Of a stretch of 64,000 nucleotides of DNA, positions 52,556 through 61,581 are shown one piece after another. The stretch comes from Chromatiaceae bacterium (lineage in GTDB: Bacteria; Pseudomonadota; Gammaproteobacteria; Chromatiales; Chromatiaceae), in assembly GCA_022340805.1 (NCBI GenBank), contig JAJDNF010000047.1:1-64000 (forward strand). The letters run 5' to 3'. A model generated the notes under the pieces. It had not been told where the DNA came from and ran no database searches. It worked only from the letters and a program-made list of their open reading frames with translations. The translations under genes and the position numbers were made by a program. Each line of letters begins with the position of its first letter. Within the stretch, counting starts at the first letter, position 1.

Positions 52556-53551
52556 TCAGATGTTATAGATGCCGTGTTTATAGCGACGCAGATTGGCCGG
52601 ATCGGTGAACCATTCCGCAGTCTCTGCCAGCGCGCGTCTGAAACCGTCGCGCTGCCCGTATTGCGGCTGCCAGCCGAGCAGCTCGCGCGCCTTCGCATTG
52701 TCGGCCCAGAGACGTTCCACTTCGCTCTTCTGCGGCCGCAGGCGCTGCTCGTCGGTGCTGATCTCGACCTCCACCCCCATCGCCTCGGCGATCAGCTGCA
52801 CGGTGTCGCCGATGCTGATTTCGTAGTTGCTGCCGAGGTTCACCTCCTCGCCGAGCACCCTGTCCGATTCGGCCATCGCGATGAAGCCGTCGACCGTGTC
52901 CTTCACATAGTTGAAATCGCGGGTCGGGTGCAGCGAGCCGAGCTGCAGCGTGCGTTCGCCGTTGGCGATCTGGGTGATCACGGTGGGGATCACCGCCCTG
53001 GCCGACTGGCGCGGGCCGAAGGTGTTGAACGGGCGGGCCACTGTCACCGGTGTCGCGAAAGAGCGATAGAACGACAGCGCGATCTGGTCGGCACCGATCT
53101 TGGTGGCTGAATAGGGTGACTGCCCCTGCAGTGGGTGCCGCTCGTCGATCGGGACGTATTGGGCGGTGCCGTAGACCTCGCTGGTCGAGGTGTGCACGAC
53201 CTTGTGCACGCCGAGGTCGCGGGCGGCCTGCACGACGTTCAGCGTGCCGCGGATATTCGTGTCCACGTAGGCATCGGGCGAGTGATACGAGTATGGGATA
53301 CCGATCAGTGCCGCCAGGTGCAGTACTGTGTCGCAGCCCTGCATCGCGGTGCGCACGCCATGCGGGTCGCGCACGTCACCGGCGAACACATCCAGCTCGC
53401 GTCTGATCTCTGCGGGTGACTCGTCCAGCCATCCCCAGTGGCCGAAGCTGTTGTAGTAAACGAAGGCACGCACCTGGTGGCCGCGCCGCACCAGCTGCTC
53501 GACCAGGTGGGAGCCTATAAAGCCGTCGGCACCGGTAACGAGTGTCTTCAT
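52556..53551 (-). CDS. legB: NAD-dependent nucleotide-sugar 4,6-dehydratase (LegB-like)
   Basis: The 331-residue short-chain dehydratase begins with the Rossmann motif VTGADGFIGSHLVEQL and has the SPYSATKIGADQ catalytic Tyr-Lys pair and STSEVYGTA. It converts GDP- or UDP-GlcNAc to the 4-keto-6-deoxy sugar. It is the first gene of the seven-gene operon, and the 398-bp upstream gap should hold its promoter. Confidence 0.9.
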   Translation of the reverse strand: MKTLVTGADGFIGSHLVEQLVRRGHQVRAFVYYNSFGHWGWLDESPAEIRRELDVFAGDVRDPHGVRTAMQGCDTVLHLAALIGIPYSYHSPDAYVDTNIRGTLNVVQAARDLGVHKVVHTSTSEVYGTAQYVPIDERHPLQGQSPYSATKIGADQIALSFYRSFATPVTVARPFNTFGPRQSARAVIPTVITQIANGERTLQLGSLHPTRDFNYVKDTVDGFIAMAESDRVLGEEVNLGSNYEISIGDTVQLIAEAMGVEVEISTDEQRLRPQKSEVERLWADNAKARELLGWQPQYGQRDGFRRALAETAEWFTDPANLRRYKHGIYNI

Positions 53552-53949
53552 GCGATATCGGATCTCAGTGTTGCCCTATCCGCCGGAAAACCGGCGCTCC
53601 CGCGGAGAGATGCATTTTTCGAACCAGCGGGGCTTCAGCGCCGCCGCCGGATCTCGATCGTGTCGACCTGCTGCGGCACGCGCGGGACAGGCCAGCCCGC
53701 ATCCGTCACCGGCCGGAACGCAGCTGTGGCGTAACAGGCTGAAATGGCGATAGAAATGATTGAATCTGTTCGTGACCCAAGATTAACACCCTGTTTCCGC
53801 TGCCTGCCTATCCCGGTCCTGGCGGTTTCTCGCTCGCGCCGGCTTGGTCTTCACTCAAGTGGTAGCTGCAGCTAGCATTTTCGCTCCAGCCCGGCGTCGG
53901 ACCGGCTGCGAAATCCGCCGGCATCCGTGATGCCGGTGACAGATGCGGG
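53552..53949. other. 398-bp gap between legB and the YpjD-like gene
   Basis: I see no gene. Structures include a hairpin CGCCGGAAAACCGGCG at 53581-53596 and the stem at 53918-53936. The legB promoter should be here, but no sigma-54 or sigma-28 match was found. Confidence 0.5.
53918..53936 (-). terminator. Possible terminator of the YpjD-like gene
   Basis: CCGGCATC and GATGCCGG form an eight-base perfect stem with a three-base loop 13 bases after the stop; on the minus strand it is followed by a weak ATTT stretch. Confidence 0.45.
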
Positions 53950-54759
53950 CTAGCGCTTCAGGATCAGCTCGATTACGGCCTTGCTGCCGAAGTACGCCAG
54001 CATCAGCACGGCAAACCCGACCAGGGTCCAGCGGATCGCCTTGCGCCCGCGCCACCCGAATCGGTAGCGACCCCACAGCAGCGTCGCGAACGTGACCCAG
54101 GCCACGATCGACAGCACCGTCTTGTGCACGAGATGCTGGGCGAACATGTCCTCCAGGTACAGAAAGCCGGTCAGCAGCGCAACGCTGAGCAATACGAAAC
54201 CGAGGCTGATCATTTCGAACAGCAGCGACTCCATGGTCTGCAGCGGCGGTAGCGCGCGGATAAAGCCGCCGGGGTGATGCCGGCGCAGGTGGTTGTCCTG
54301 GACCGCCAGCAGCAGCGCCTGGGCACTGGCCAGGGTTAGCAGGCTGTAGGCCAGCATCGAGGTCAGCACGTGCAGACGCAGTTCCCAGCCGGCGTGCTCG
54401 CTGAGCAGGTGGGTGCCCGGAAAGCGCAGGTCGAGAATGATCGTGATGGCCGCCAACGGCAGGGCCAGGATGGCGAGGTTCTCGACCGGCTTGGTCAGGG
54501 ATGACACCAGCAGCAGGCCGGCCACCGTCCAGGCTGCCAGCGACACGGCATTGAAGAAGCTAAGGTTCAGGCCGCCGACGGTAAACAGCTCCTGGTACAG
54601 CAATATGCCGTGCAGCAACAGGCCGGCGAAACCGAGGGCCAGGCCCAGGTTGCGGGTTGGTCGCCAGTTTCCCTCGGCGGCGAACAGTCGCAGGCCCGTG
54701 AACAGGCCGCCGAAGAAATACAACGCAACGGCTGGAATTGCGATAAGGGTAACGTTCAT
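53950..54759 (-). CDS. ypjD: CcsA/YpjD-like inner-membrane cytochrome assembly-type protein
   Basis: A 269-residue protein with about eight transmembrane helices and the CcsA-type conserved histidines in ELRLHVLTSMLAYSLLTLAS and QHLVHKTVLSIVAW. The WWD segment of true heme-handling proteins is not obvious. In many proteobacteria this protein lies divergent from ffh, as here. Role in haem export or metal transport is unproven. Confidence 0.82.
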   Translation of the reverse strand: MNVTLIAIPAVALYFFGGLFTGLRLFAAEGNWRPTRNLGLALGFAGLLLHGILLYQELFTVGGLNLSFFNAVSLAAWTVAGLLLVSSLTKPVENLAILALPLAAITIILDLRFPGTHLLSEHAGWELRLHVLTSMLAYSLLTLASAQALLLAVQDNHLRRHHPGGFIRALPPLQTMESLLFEMISLGFVLLSVALLTGFLYLEDMFAQHLVHKTVLSIVAWVTFATLLWGRYRFGWRGRKAIRWTLVGFAVLMLAYFGSKAVIELILKR

Positions 54760-54778
54760 GCGGGCTCAGATCATGGCA

Positions 54779-54807
54779 TAACGCTCTCGTGCCTGCATCC
54801 GTATAAT
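54779..54807 (+). promoter_or_regulatory. Candidate sigma-70 promoter of ffh
   Basis: TATAAT at 54802-54807 matches the -10 consensus exactly and lies 44 bases before the ffh ATG. The -35 at 54779-54784 (TAACGC) is poor. Confidence 0.4.
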
Positions 54808-54850
54808 GACGAGAATCACAGGTACCCAATACCAGCCGTAGACGGAAATC

Positions 54851-56224
54851 ATGTTTGCCAGTCTCTCCGACCGCCTCGGCGGTGTTTTGCAGAAGGTCCG
54901 CGGCCAGGGCCGGATCAGCGATGAGAACATCAGGGACACCCTGCGCGAGGTGCGCATGGCGCTGCTCGAGGCCGATGTCGCCCTGCCGGTGGTCAAGGAT
55001 TTCGTCGACCAGGTGCGTGAACAGGCACTCGGCGAAGAGGTGCTGCGCAGCCTGACCCCGGGCCAGGTGCTGGTCAAGATTGTCAATGACCAGCTGATCC
55101 GCGTGATGGGCGAGGCGAACGAGAAACTCGATCTCGCCACCCAGCCGCCCGCGGTGATCCTGATGGCCGGGCTGCAGGGCTCGGGCAAGACCACCAGCGT
55201 GGGCAAGCTGTCGCGCCTGCTGCGCGAAAAGGACAAGAAGAAGGTCATGGTGGTCAGTGCGGACGTCTACCGTCCCGCGGCCATCGATCAGCTGGAGACC
55301 CTGGCGGCCGAGGTCGGCGTGGAGTTTTTCCCGTCCAGTCCCGACCAGAAGCCGTTGGCGATCGCACGTGCTGCGATCGCGGCGGCGCGCAAGGGCTATT
55401 TTGATGTCCTGATCGTCGATACCGCGGGCCGCCTGCACATCGACGCCGATATGATGGCCGAGATTCAGGCGCTGCATGCCGAGCTGAATCCGGTCGAAAC
55501 CCTGTTCGTGGTCGACGCGATGACCGGCCAGGACGCCGCCAACACCGCCAAGGCGTTCAACGAGGCGCTGCCACTGACCGGCGTGGTGCTTACCAAGACC
55601 GACGGCGATGCGCGCGGCGGCGCCGCGCTGTCGATCCGCCAGATCACGGGCAAGCCGATCAAGTTCCTCGGTGTCGGCGAGAAGACCACGGCGCTCGAGC
55701 CGTTCCATCCGGACCGCGTCGCATCGCGCATCCTCGGCATGGGCGATGTGTTGTCGTTGGTTGAGGAGGTTACCGCCAAGGTCGACCAGGAGAAGGCCGC
55801 CAAGCTGGCCAGCAAGATCCACAAGGGCGAGGGCTTCGACCTTGGCGATTTCAAGGAGCAGATGGAGCAGATGGCCAATATGGGCGGGATGGCTGGACTG
55901 CTCGACAAGCTGCCGGGCATGAAGCAGGTGCCGGATGCGGTCAAGGCCCAGGTCGGCGACCGCGAAATCAACAGGTTGATTGCCATCGTCAACTCGATGA
56001 CCCCGAAGGAGCGGGCCTTTCCGGCCATCATCAAGGGCTCGCGCAAGAAGCGCATTGCGGCCGGGTCGGGCACCCAGGTGCAGGATGTGAACAAGCTGCT
56101 CAAACAGTTTGCGCAGATGCAGAAGGTCATGAAGAAGATGAAGGGCGGCGGCCTGACGAAGATGATGCGCGGCATGAAGGGCAAGCTGCCTGGCGGATTC
56201 CCCGGGGGCGGGCTCCCATTCTGA
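54851..56224 (+). CDS. ffh: Signal recognition particle protein Ffh
   Basis: The 457-residue SRP GTPase brings membrane proteins to the translocon. It has the N domain, the G domain (GLQGSGKTTSVGKL, DTAGRLHIDADMMAE, TKTDGDARGGAAL) and a methionine-rich C-terminal M domain (MEQMANMGGMAGLLDKLPGM, then MQKVMKKMKGGGLTKMM) that binds 4.5S RNA and signal sequences. The 4.5S RNA gene is not in this window. Confidence 0.97.
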   Translation: MFASLSDRLGGVLQKVRGQGRISDENIRDTLREVRMALLEADVALPVVKDFVDQVREQALGEEVLRSLTPGQVLVKIVNDQLIRVMGEANEKLDLATQPPAVILMAGLQGSGKTTSVGKLSRLLREKDKKKVMVVSADVYRPAAIDQLETLAAEVGVEFFPSSPDQKPLAIARAAIAAARKGYFDVLIVDTAGRLHIDADMMAEIQALHAELNPVETLFVVDAMTGQDAANTAKAFNEALPLTGVVLTKTDGDARGGAALSIRQITGKPIKFLGVGEKTTALEPFHPDRVASRILGMGDVLSLVEEVTAKVDQEKAAKLASKIHKGEGFDLGDFKEQMEQMANMGGMAGLLDKLPGMKQVPDAVKAQVGDREINRLIAIVNSMTPKERAFPAIIKGSRKKRIAAGSGTQVQDVNKLLKQFAQMQKVMKKMKGGGLTKMMRGMKGKLPGGFPGGGLPF

Positions 56225-56239
56225 ACTTGGAGGCGTGAC

Positions 56240-56977
56240 ATGCGTCGCTGGCTGATGGGTCTGCTGCTGATCGGCGGTCTGGGCACCGCAGTGGCCGATG
56301 CGGCCGAGACGTGCGAAGCGCTGATCGAGCAGAGCAATGTGCAGCTGGAGGCGATGCGCCGGCACGCCGAGGCCATCCAGGACAGCCTGCAGGGTCTGAA
56401 CGATGCGCTGCAGCGGGCTGAGCAGCGCAATGCCGAGCAGACCCGGCAGATCGAGCGCCTCGAGGCCGAACTGCGTGCCCAGCGTGTGCGTGATCCCGGC
56501 GAGCAGGAGCGCCTGGTGCGCGATTTCTTCTACACCCTGCGCCGCCAGCTGCCGGTGTCGGCGCTGTACGAAATCCTGCCGGATCGTCTGATTATCGCCA
56601 GCGACCCGGTGTTCGTGTTCGGCAAGGGCGAGCTTGGCGCCGAGGGTCAGGACCGTCTGACGCCGCTGGTCGACACTCTGGCCGCGCTGGTTGCCAGGCT
56701 GCCGGCGGAATTCGCCTGGCGGCTGCGCGTCGAGGGCCACAGCGACAGCCGGCCACTGCGGTCAAACCCAAAGTTTGAGAGCAATTGGGATCTGTCCGCC
56801 GCGCGCTCGGTGAGCATGCTGCGCTTTCTGGTGTCGCGTGGCCTGCCGGAGGATCGCTTGTCGGCGGTCGGCCTGGCCGATACCCAGCTGCGCGACCCGG
56901 GCGACAGCAAGGCCGCGCACCGGCGTAACCGGCGCATCGAAATTCATCTCATCTACCTGCCGACGCCCAGCGACTGA
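56240..56977 (+). CDS. OmpA/MotB-domain periplasmic protein
   Basis: The 245-residue protein has a Sec signal peptide ending near residue 21 (VADAA), a coiled coil (residues 30-90, rich in Gln/Glu/Arg) and a C-terminal OmpA-like peptidoglycan-binding domain (RVEGHSDSRPLRSNPKFESN, then WDLSAARSVSMLRFLVSRGL). It lacks a membrane-embedded Asp, so it is not a MotB stator. It follows ffh by 15 bases; function unknown, possibly wall anchoring. Confidence 0.82.
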   Translation: MRRWLMGLLLIGGLGTAVADAAETCEALIEQSNVQLEAMRRHAEAIQDSLQGLNDALQRAEQRNAEQTRQIERLEAELRAQRVRDPGEQERLVRDFFYTLRRQLPVSALYEILPDRLIIASDPVFVFGKGELGAEGQDRLTPLVDTLAALVARLPAEFAWRLRVEGHSDSRPLRSNPKFESNWDLSAARSVSMLRFLVSRGLPEDRLSAVGLADTQLRDPGDSKAAHRRNRRIEIHLIYLPTPSD

Positions 56978-57014
56978 GGATTTCCCGCTGTGCATTGCAG
57001 TGCTGACCTCGACG

Positions 57015-57093
57015 GTAGGGTGCCATAGCGCAGCGTATTGCACCGTTTGCGACGACATCCGGTGCGTTACGGCTTACGCCTAATGCACCCTAC
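57015..57093. repeat. Imperfect palindromic intergenic repeat (REP/MITE-like)
   Basis: GTAGGGTGC at 57015-57023 is the outer arm and GCACCCTAC ends at 57093; in between, internal blocks (GCGTATTGCACCG and CGGTGCGTTACG) continue the imperfect pairing. It contains no gene and fills the gap between the OmpA-like gene and the convergent DUF2452-like gene. This sequence type resembles dispersed intergenic repeats I have seen in proteobacterial genomes. Confidence 0.65.
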
Positions 57094-57159
57094 GGGGGTC
57101 GCCGGACCGCCCGGCCATGTGCCCGCGCAATCAAGTACCAAACAGAATGCAGCACTGCA

Positions 57160-57666
57160 CTAGCGGTCGCCAGTCGCTTCGAGCAGCCGCGCGACCAGTC
57201 GCCGGCTGTCTTCAGGGCCGTCCTGCTGCTCGGCGAGCGAGCCGGCAGGTGTCCAGCTCATGTCGTTTTCCAGGCGGTACGAGCCGAGAAAAGGTTTCGG
57301 CGGCCGACCGCGCCAGTCTCCCGGCGACAGCATCGAGAAGGCGAGGGTTCCGTCGGGCTCGCGGTAGAGGTGGTAGACCTGGCCCGGTATGCGGCGGAAG
57401 GCACAGCGCGCATGATGCAGGCGCTGATCGACGCGGGCCTGCTCGAGGATCTTGCGCGCCTGGGCCTGCAGTGCCTTGACCTGTTCGGCGATGACCTCGA
57501 GCTGTGCGCCGAGTCGGCCGGCGATCACCTGGTCGGCCCGCTCGATCTCGCGCGCCAGGTCGACCAGCGTGAAAGCGGGTGCAAGGCGGCTCACAGGATA
57601 GGGCGCGCTGTGGTCACCGCCCTGGTGAATTGCTGCTGTGTCGTGTTCGGTATCGTCTGCGGCCAT
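57160..57666 (-). CDS. DUF2452-like hypothetical protein
   Basis: This 168-residue soluble protein has an acidic N-terminus, a helical middle (LVDLAREIERADQVIAGRLG), and a conserved C-terminal part with PGQVYHLYREPDGTLAFSML, SPGDW and FLGSYRLENDMSWTP, features of the DUF2452 family. The frame opens at 57708, but the ATG at 57666 has GGAG upstream and starts MAADDTEHD. It is divergent from rpsP. No function is known to me. Confidence 0.78.
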   Translation of the reverse strand: MAADDTEHDTAAIHQGGDHSAPYPVSRLAPAFTLVDLAREIERADQVIAGRLGAQLEVIAEQVKALQAQARKILEQARVDQRLHHARCAFRRIPGQVYHLYREPDGTLAFSMLSPGDWRGRPPKPFLGSYRLENDMSWTPAGSLAEQQDGPEDSRRLVARLLEATGDR

Positions 57667-57708
57667 GGGTGCTCCGGGCAATACGCTGATTCTGCGGCAG
57701 ATTGCCAC

Positions 57709-57736
57709 TTCACAAAGGGAGAATTTTGCGTAGAAT
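57709..57736 (+). promoter_or_regulatory. Candidate sigma-70 promoter of rpsP operon
   Basis: TTCACA at 57709-57714 and TAGAAT at 57731-57736 are 16 bases apart and match five of six positions each. The transcript would start near 57743, about 57 bases before rpsP. Confidence 0.5.
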
Positions 57737-57799
57737 ACCCGGTTTCCTCGGGCCGCTTGGGTCCCGGGTTCAACGAAATTGAATTAAGGCTGACAGAAC

Positions 57800-58054
57800 A
57801 TGGTATCGATTCGTCTTGCAAGATCGGGTGCTAAGAAGCGTCCTTTCTACCACCTCGTCGCCGCCGATTCGCGCCGTGCGCGTGGTGGCCGCTATATCGA
57901 GCGTCTGGGTTTCTACAACCCGGTGGCAGTCGAGGGCGAGGAAGGCCTGCGCATCGATCTGGACCGCGTCGATCACTGGGTATCCGTGGGTGGCCAGTTG
58001 AGTGATCGCGCGCGCAAGCTGGTCGACAGCTATCGCCAGACTGTGCAGGCCTGA
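57800..58054 (+). CDS. rpsP: 30S ribosomal protein bS16
   Basis: The 84-residue ribosomal protein shows [20 protein letters not shown] and [20 protein letters not shown], standard for bS16. It leads rpsP-rimM-trmD-rplS, and a 7-bp stem (58058-58078) follows in the gap before rimM. Confidence 0.97.
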   Translation: MVSIRLARSGAKKRPFYHLVAADSRRARGGRYIERLGFYNPVAVEGEEGLRIDLDRVDHWVSVGGQLSDRARKLVDSYRQTVQA

Positions 58055-58057
58055 TCT

Positions 58058-58078
58058 GCACGGATAGACCGTCCGTGC
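58058..58078 (+). other. Hairpin between rpsP and rimM
   Basis: GCACGGA and TCCGTGC pair over seven bases with no T-run. In other bacteria this gap lowers rimM-trmD expression relative to the ribosomal proteins, so an attenuating role is possible. Confidence 0.35.
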
Positions 58079-58100
58079 TGACTCGCCTGGGGGGCCTCCC

Positions 58101-58652
58101 GTGAGCGACAAGATCAGCACGGATCAGGGGGTACCAGCCGAGGGTGACGAGCAGCGCTTCGTCACCCTCGGTCGCATTTCCGGGGTGTATGGGATTCAGG
58201 GCTGGGTGAAGGTGCACTCCGAAACCGGCCCGCGCGAGAACATTGTCAACTACTCGCCGTGGCACCTGGTGCGTGAGGGACGGCGCGACGCGTGGAAGGT
58301 CAGCGCCGGGCGTCTGCAGGGCAAGGGGGTGGTCGCCAAGCTGGCCGGCTGCAATGACCGCGACACCGCGCAGAGCCTGGTGGGCGCGCAGATCACGATC
58401 CCGCGCGCCGAGCTGCCCGCTACCACGGAGCCGGGGGAGTTCTACTGGGCCGACCTGGTCGGCTTGGGTGTGCGCACGCTCGAGGGTGTCGAGCTGGGAC
58501 GGATCGAGGGGCTGTTCGAGACCGGTGCCAACGATGTAATCGTCGTGCAGGGCGACAGGGAGCGGCTGATTCCCTACCTCTGGCAGCAGGTGGTGCGCGA
58601 TGTGGATCTCGATGCGGGCGTGATGCTGGTCGATTGGGATCCGGAGTTTTAG
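58101..58652 (+). CDS. rimM: 16S rRNA processing factor RimM
   Basis: The 183-residue maturation factor has the N-terminal RimM beta-barrel ([20 protein letters not shown]) and PRC-like C-terminal part ([20 protein letters not shown]). The start is a GTG at 58101, preceded by a GGGGGG run. It binds bS19 during 30S assembly. Confidence 0.95.
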   Translation: MSDKISTDQGVPAEGDEQRFVTLGRISGVYGIQGWVKVHSETGPRENIVNYSPWHLVREGRRDAWKVSAGRLQGKGVVAKLAGCNDRDTAQSLVGAQITIPRAELPATTEPGEFYWADLVGLGVRTLEGVELGRIEGLFETGANDVIVVQGDRERLIPYLWQQVVRDVDLDAGVMLVDWDPEF

Positions 58653-58662
58653 CGGGGCCGGC

Positions 58663-59400
58663 ATGCGTTTCGACGTGATCAGCCTGTTCCCGGAGATGTT
58701 CGAAGCGCTGCGCGCCGGTGTGACCGGGCGGGCGATCGAACGCGGCCAGGCCGAACTGGTGCTGTGGAATCCGCGCGATTACGCGTACGACGTACACCGC
58801 ACGGTGGATGACCGCCCGTACGGCGGCGGCCCCGGGATGGTGATGATGGTCGAGCCGCTGCGCCAGGCTATCAGGGCTGCGCGGTCGGCGGCGCCTGGCA
58901 GCCGGGTCATCTACCTGAGCCCCCAGGGGCGCCGGCTGGACCAGGCCGCGGTTCGTGAAATGGCGCAGGCGCCTGGCCTGGTGCTGCTGGCCGGGCGGTA
59001 CGAAGGTATCGACGAGCGGCTGGTCGATGTACACGTCGACGAGGAGTGGTCGATCGGGGACTACGTGCTGTCGGGTGGTGAACTGCCGGCGATGGTACTG
59101 ATGGACGCGGTGATCCGCCTGTTGCCAGGGGTGCTTGGGCACGCGGATTCTGCCGAACAGGATTCGTATGCGGACGGTCTCTTGGACTGTCCGCATTACA
59201 CGCGGCCTGAGCGGATCGAGGGTCGCGCGGTGCCGGATGTGTTGATGTCCGGCAACCACGAGTTGATACGTCGCTGGCGGCTGCAACAGGCGCTGGGACG
59301 GACATGGCTGCGCAGGCCCGACCTCTTGGAGCGACGGCAGCTGAGCGGCGAAGAACAGATCTTACTTGATGAATTTATCCGTGCCCGGGTGGGCACCTGA
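58663..59400 (+). CDS. trmD: tRNA (guanine-37-N1)-methyltransferase TrmD
   Basis: The 245-residue SPOUT methyltransferase begins [20 protein letters not shown] and has the trefoil-knot SAM site with [33 protein letters not shown] and the [20 protein letters not shown] substrate loop. It modifies G37 next to the anticodon. Confidence 0.97.
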   Translation: MRFDVISLFPEMFEALRAGVTGRAIERGQAELVLWNPRDYAYDVHRTVDDRPYGGGPGMVMMVEPLRQAIRAARSAAPGSRVIYLSPQGRRLDQAAVREMAQAPGLVLLAGRYEGIDERLVDVHVDEEWSIGDYVLSGGELPAMVLMDAVIRLLPGVLGHADSAEQDSYADGLLDCPHYTRPERIEGRAVPDVLMSGNHELIRRWRLQQALGRTWLRRPDLLERRQLSGEEQILLDEFIRARVGT

Positions 59401-59418
59401 GGTATAGGAGCAGCGGCG

Positions 59419-59775
59419 ATGAGCAATATCATCCAGGAACTCGAAGCAGAACAGATGAACAAGACCCTGCCGGACTTCGGTCCCGGCGATACCGTGGTGG
59501 TCCAGGTGAAGGTCAGGGAAGGCGAACGTGAGCGTCTGCAGGCATTCGAGGGTGTTTGCATCGCCAAACGCAACCGCGGCCTGAATTCCTCGTTCACGGT
59601 ACGCAAGATCTCGCACGGCGAGGGTGTCGAGCGTGTGTTTCAGGCGTACAGCCCGAACGTCGCCGAGGTGCAGGTCAAGCGTCGCGGCGACGTGCGCCGT
59701 GCGAAGCTGTACTACCTGCGTGGTCTGGCCGGCAAGGCTGCGCGTATCAAGGAAAAGATCAAGTCGAGTTCCTGA
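59419..59775 (+). CDS. rplS: 50S ribosomal protein bL19
   Basis: The 118-residue protein has [40 protein letters not shown] and C-terminal [20 protein letters not shown], typical of bL19. AGGAG precedes the ATG, and a strong terminator follows. Confidence 0.97.
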   Translation: MSNIIQELEAEQMNKTLPDFGPGDTVVVQVKVREGERERLQAFEGVCIAKRNRGLNSSFTVRKISHGEGVERVFQAYSPNVAEVQVKRRGDVRRAKLYYLRGLAGKAARIKEKIKSSS

Positions 59776-59798
59776 TCGGCAACGACTGTAGCTCGCGC

Positions 59799-59830
59799 AA
59801 AACCGCCACGAGTGATCGTGGCGGTTTTTT
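59799..59830 (+). terminator. Rho-independent terminator after rplS
   Basis: AAAACCGCCACGA and TCGTGGCGGTTTT form a 13-base perfect stem with a GTGA loop and six T. It ends the rpsP-rplS operon. Confidence 0.93.
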
Positions 59831-59918
59831 CTTTGCCTTTGCAGAAGTTGCTGATGGCCTGGCAAATCCGCTTCGTATATGGCCTCATTGGGGTTTCGGT
59901 GACCGAACTCGAGAACGG

Positions 59919-60488
59919 ATGATGCTGAACGCACGCAACGGTTTCGCCTGGACCGGGTCCTGCTTTGGCAAGCGCCGCGGCCGGCCGCATCGTTATGCCC
60001 CGTTTTGTGTGCTGCTGGTGACGCTGTCGTTGAATCTGCCGGTATCGGCGGCCGACATCACCGAGCCCGCGGTCGCCTGTGACCTGATGCGCCAGCATGG
60101 CCTGCCCGGAGCCGCTGCCGCCGAGCAGACCGCCGAGGGGTATTTTCGCTGTGACAGCCGGCGCCGGTCGCTGCCGCTGGGCGGTGAGCCCAGTCACGAG
60201 ATCCGCTATTTTGCGACCGGCCGCGCCGGGCGCGTCGGATCCCTGAACCTGCAGTTGACGATCAACACCCGCCAGGAGGTCCAGGCCGCGTACAGGCGAC
60301 TGCTGGAGTACACCAACAATATGCTCGAGGCGGCACTGGGCGTGCAGGCCCCGGCGGAGATGGCCGCCGCCATCCTGTCCGGCCTCAGCGGCGGTTTCCA
60401 GGTCGACGGGAAGGCCGCGACCGTCGGCAAGGCGCACACCACCGGTGTGGTCTACGAGTACATCGTCAGTCTGAAATTGGACGGCTGA
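59919..60488 (+). CDS. Secreted hypothetical protein
   Basis: The 189-residue product starts MMLNARNGFAWTGSCFGK and has a long n-region followed by a hydrophobic signal core and cleavage near residue 45 (LPVSAAD). The mature part has two cysteines and a YFRCDSRRRSLPLGGE segment and seems to be a small alpha/beta domain. The frame continues upstream to 59556 but overlaps rplS in shadow composition. I recognise no named domain. It lies alone between the rplS terminator and a convergent CobW-type gene. Confidence 0.7.
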   Translation: MMLNARNGFAWTGSCFGKRRGRPHRYAPFCVLLVTLSLNLPVSAADITEPAVACDLMRQHGLPGAAAAEQTAEGYFRCDSRRRSLPLGGEPSHEIRYFATGRAGRVGSLNLQLTINTRQEVQAAYRRLLEYTNNMLEAALGVQAPAEMAAAILSGLSGGFQVDGKAATVGKAHTTGVVYEYIVSLKLDG

Positions 60489-60573
60489 GCGCACCGACCC
60501 TGGATCGCCTCGCCCATCTCGGGCCGGGGCTGGGCTGACGCACGGGCGCGCCGAGGCCCGGCGGTCCGGTTCA

Positions 60574-61581
60574 TCAATCGCGCTTCGACATCCCCGGCAG
60601 GCGCCGCAGTGTCTGGTCGATCGAATCGGCGTCGATAGGCGCTGCGTCAATGAGTTCGAGCCGCGCGCGACCGTCCGCCGGCGGCTGAATCCCCGACCAC
60701 TCGGATTCGTTCACCCCCTGCCAACCTCGGTCGGTATGGAACAGTCCCTTGCAGCGGGCGAGGCCCAGGCCGGCGATGAACACCTGCAATACGCCGAGCG
60801 GGGTCGCGGCAGCCTGGTGCATCAGCCAGCCGGCCCGATGATAGCCGTCGCCGGCGCCCTCGATCAGCAGCCAGTCCTGGTCGTGCGTTGCCTGCGTATG
60901 ACCGCTGTCGGCCGACTCGCCGATCAGGAACGCGTGCGCCTCCGGGAACGCGGCGCGGCGCTCGCCGCTGCGCCCGATATCCAGCCAGGCGGGATCGAGC
61001 ATGCCATGCTCGGCGAGCGCGACCCTGCTCTTGGCCGGGGCCAGCGAGGCGGCGAAATTCTCGAACGCGTGGAAGTCTGCCGCGGTGTACAGGTCGGTCT
61101 TGTTGGCGACCAGCACATCGGCGAGGTGGATCTGGTCCTGGAACACGGGGTGTTCGCGATGCGCCGGCGATGCCAGATGACGGGCATCCATCAGGCACAC
61201 CGTCGCGCGTACCTCGAGCACCCCGGCGTACAGTGGGCCGCACAGGGTGTCGAGCACCTGGGCGGGGTGTCCCAGCCCACTGGGTTCGATCAGGATGCGG
61301 TCGGGGCGGTGCTGGCGAATCAGCCGGTTCAGCCCCGTCGTGAACGCCGGTGCGGCGATACAGCACAGACAGCCGCCCGCAACTTCCTGCACCAACACGC
61401 CCTGGCTGGCCAGCAGCGCACCGTCCACGCCGATCTCGCCGAATTCGTTGACCAGCACGGCCCAGCGCTGGTCCTCCGGGTGACGGCTGAGCAGATGACG
61501 AATCGCGGTGGTCTTGCCGACCCCGAGGAACCCGGTGATCAGGTTGACGGGGATCGCCGGCGCGCTGCGCTCAGGGTTCAC
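60574..61581 (-). CDS. CobW/COG0523-family GTPase
   Basis: The 335-residue G3E GTPase has Walker A GFLGVGKT (17-24), the metal-binding CLCC (Cys71, Cys73, Cys74), the switch LIEPSGLGHPAQVLD and NKTD (160-163). Such proteins deliver zinc, cobalt or other metals. The C-terminal domain is shorter and divergent, without the usual histidine-rich loop. The GTG start at 61581 overlaps the MotB-like gene end by 11 bases, so it is part of that operon. Metal and client unknown. Confidence 0.88.
   Translation of the reverse strand: MNPERSAPAIPVNLITGFLGVGKTTAIRHLLSRHPEDQRWAVLVNEFGEIGVDGALLASQGVLVQEVAGGCLCCIAAPAFTTGLNRLIRQHRPDRILIEPSGLGHPAQVLDTLCGPLYAGVLEVRATVCLMDARHLASPAHREHPVFQDQIHLADVLVANKTDLYTAADFHAFENFAASLAPAKSRVALAEHGMLDPAWLDIGRSGERRAAFPEAHAFLIGESADSGHTQATHDQDWLLIEGAGDGYHRAGWLMHQAAATPLGVLQVFIAGLGLARCKGLFHTDRGWQGVNESEWSGIQPPADGRARLELIDAAPIDADSIDQTLRRLPGMSKRD

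Noticed and set aside
54560-56740. 726-residue minus-strand frame
   Set aside because: It is opposite ffh; its His/Gln-rich sequence is the complement pattern of Ffh codons.
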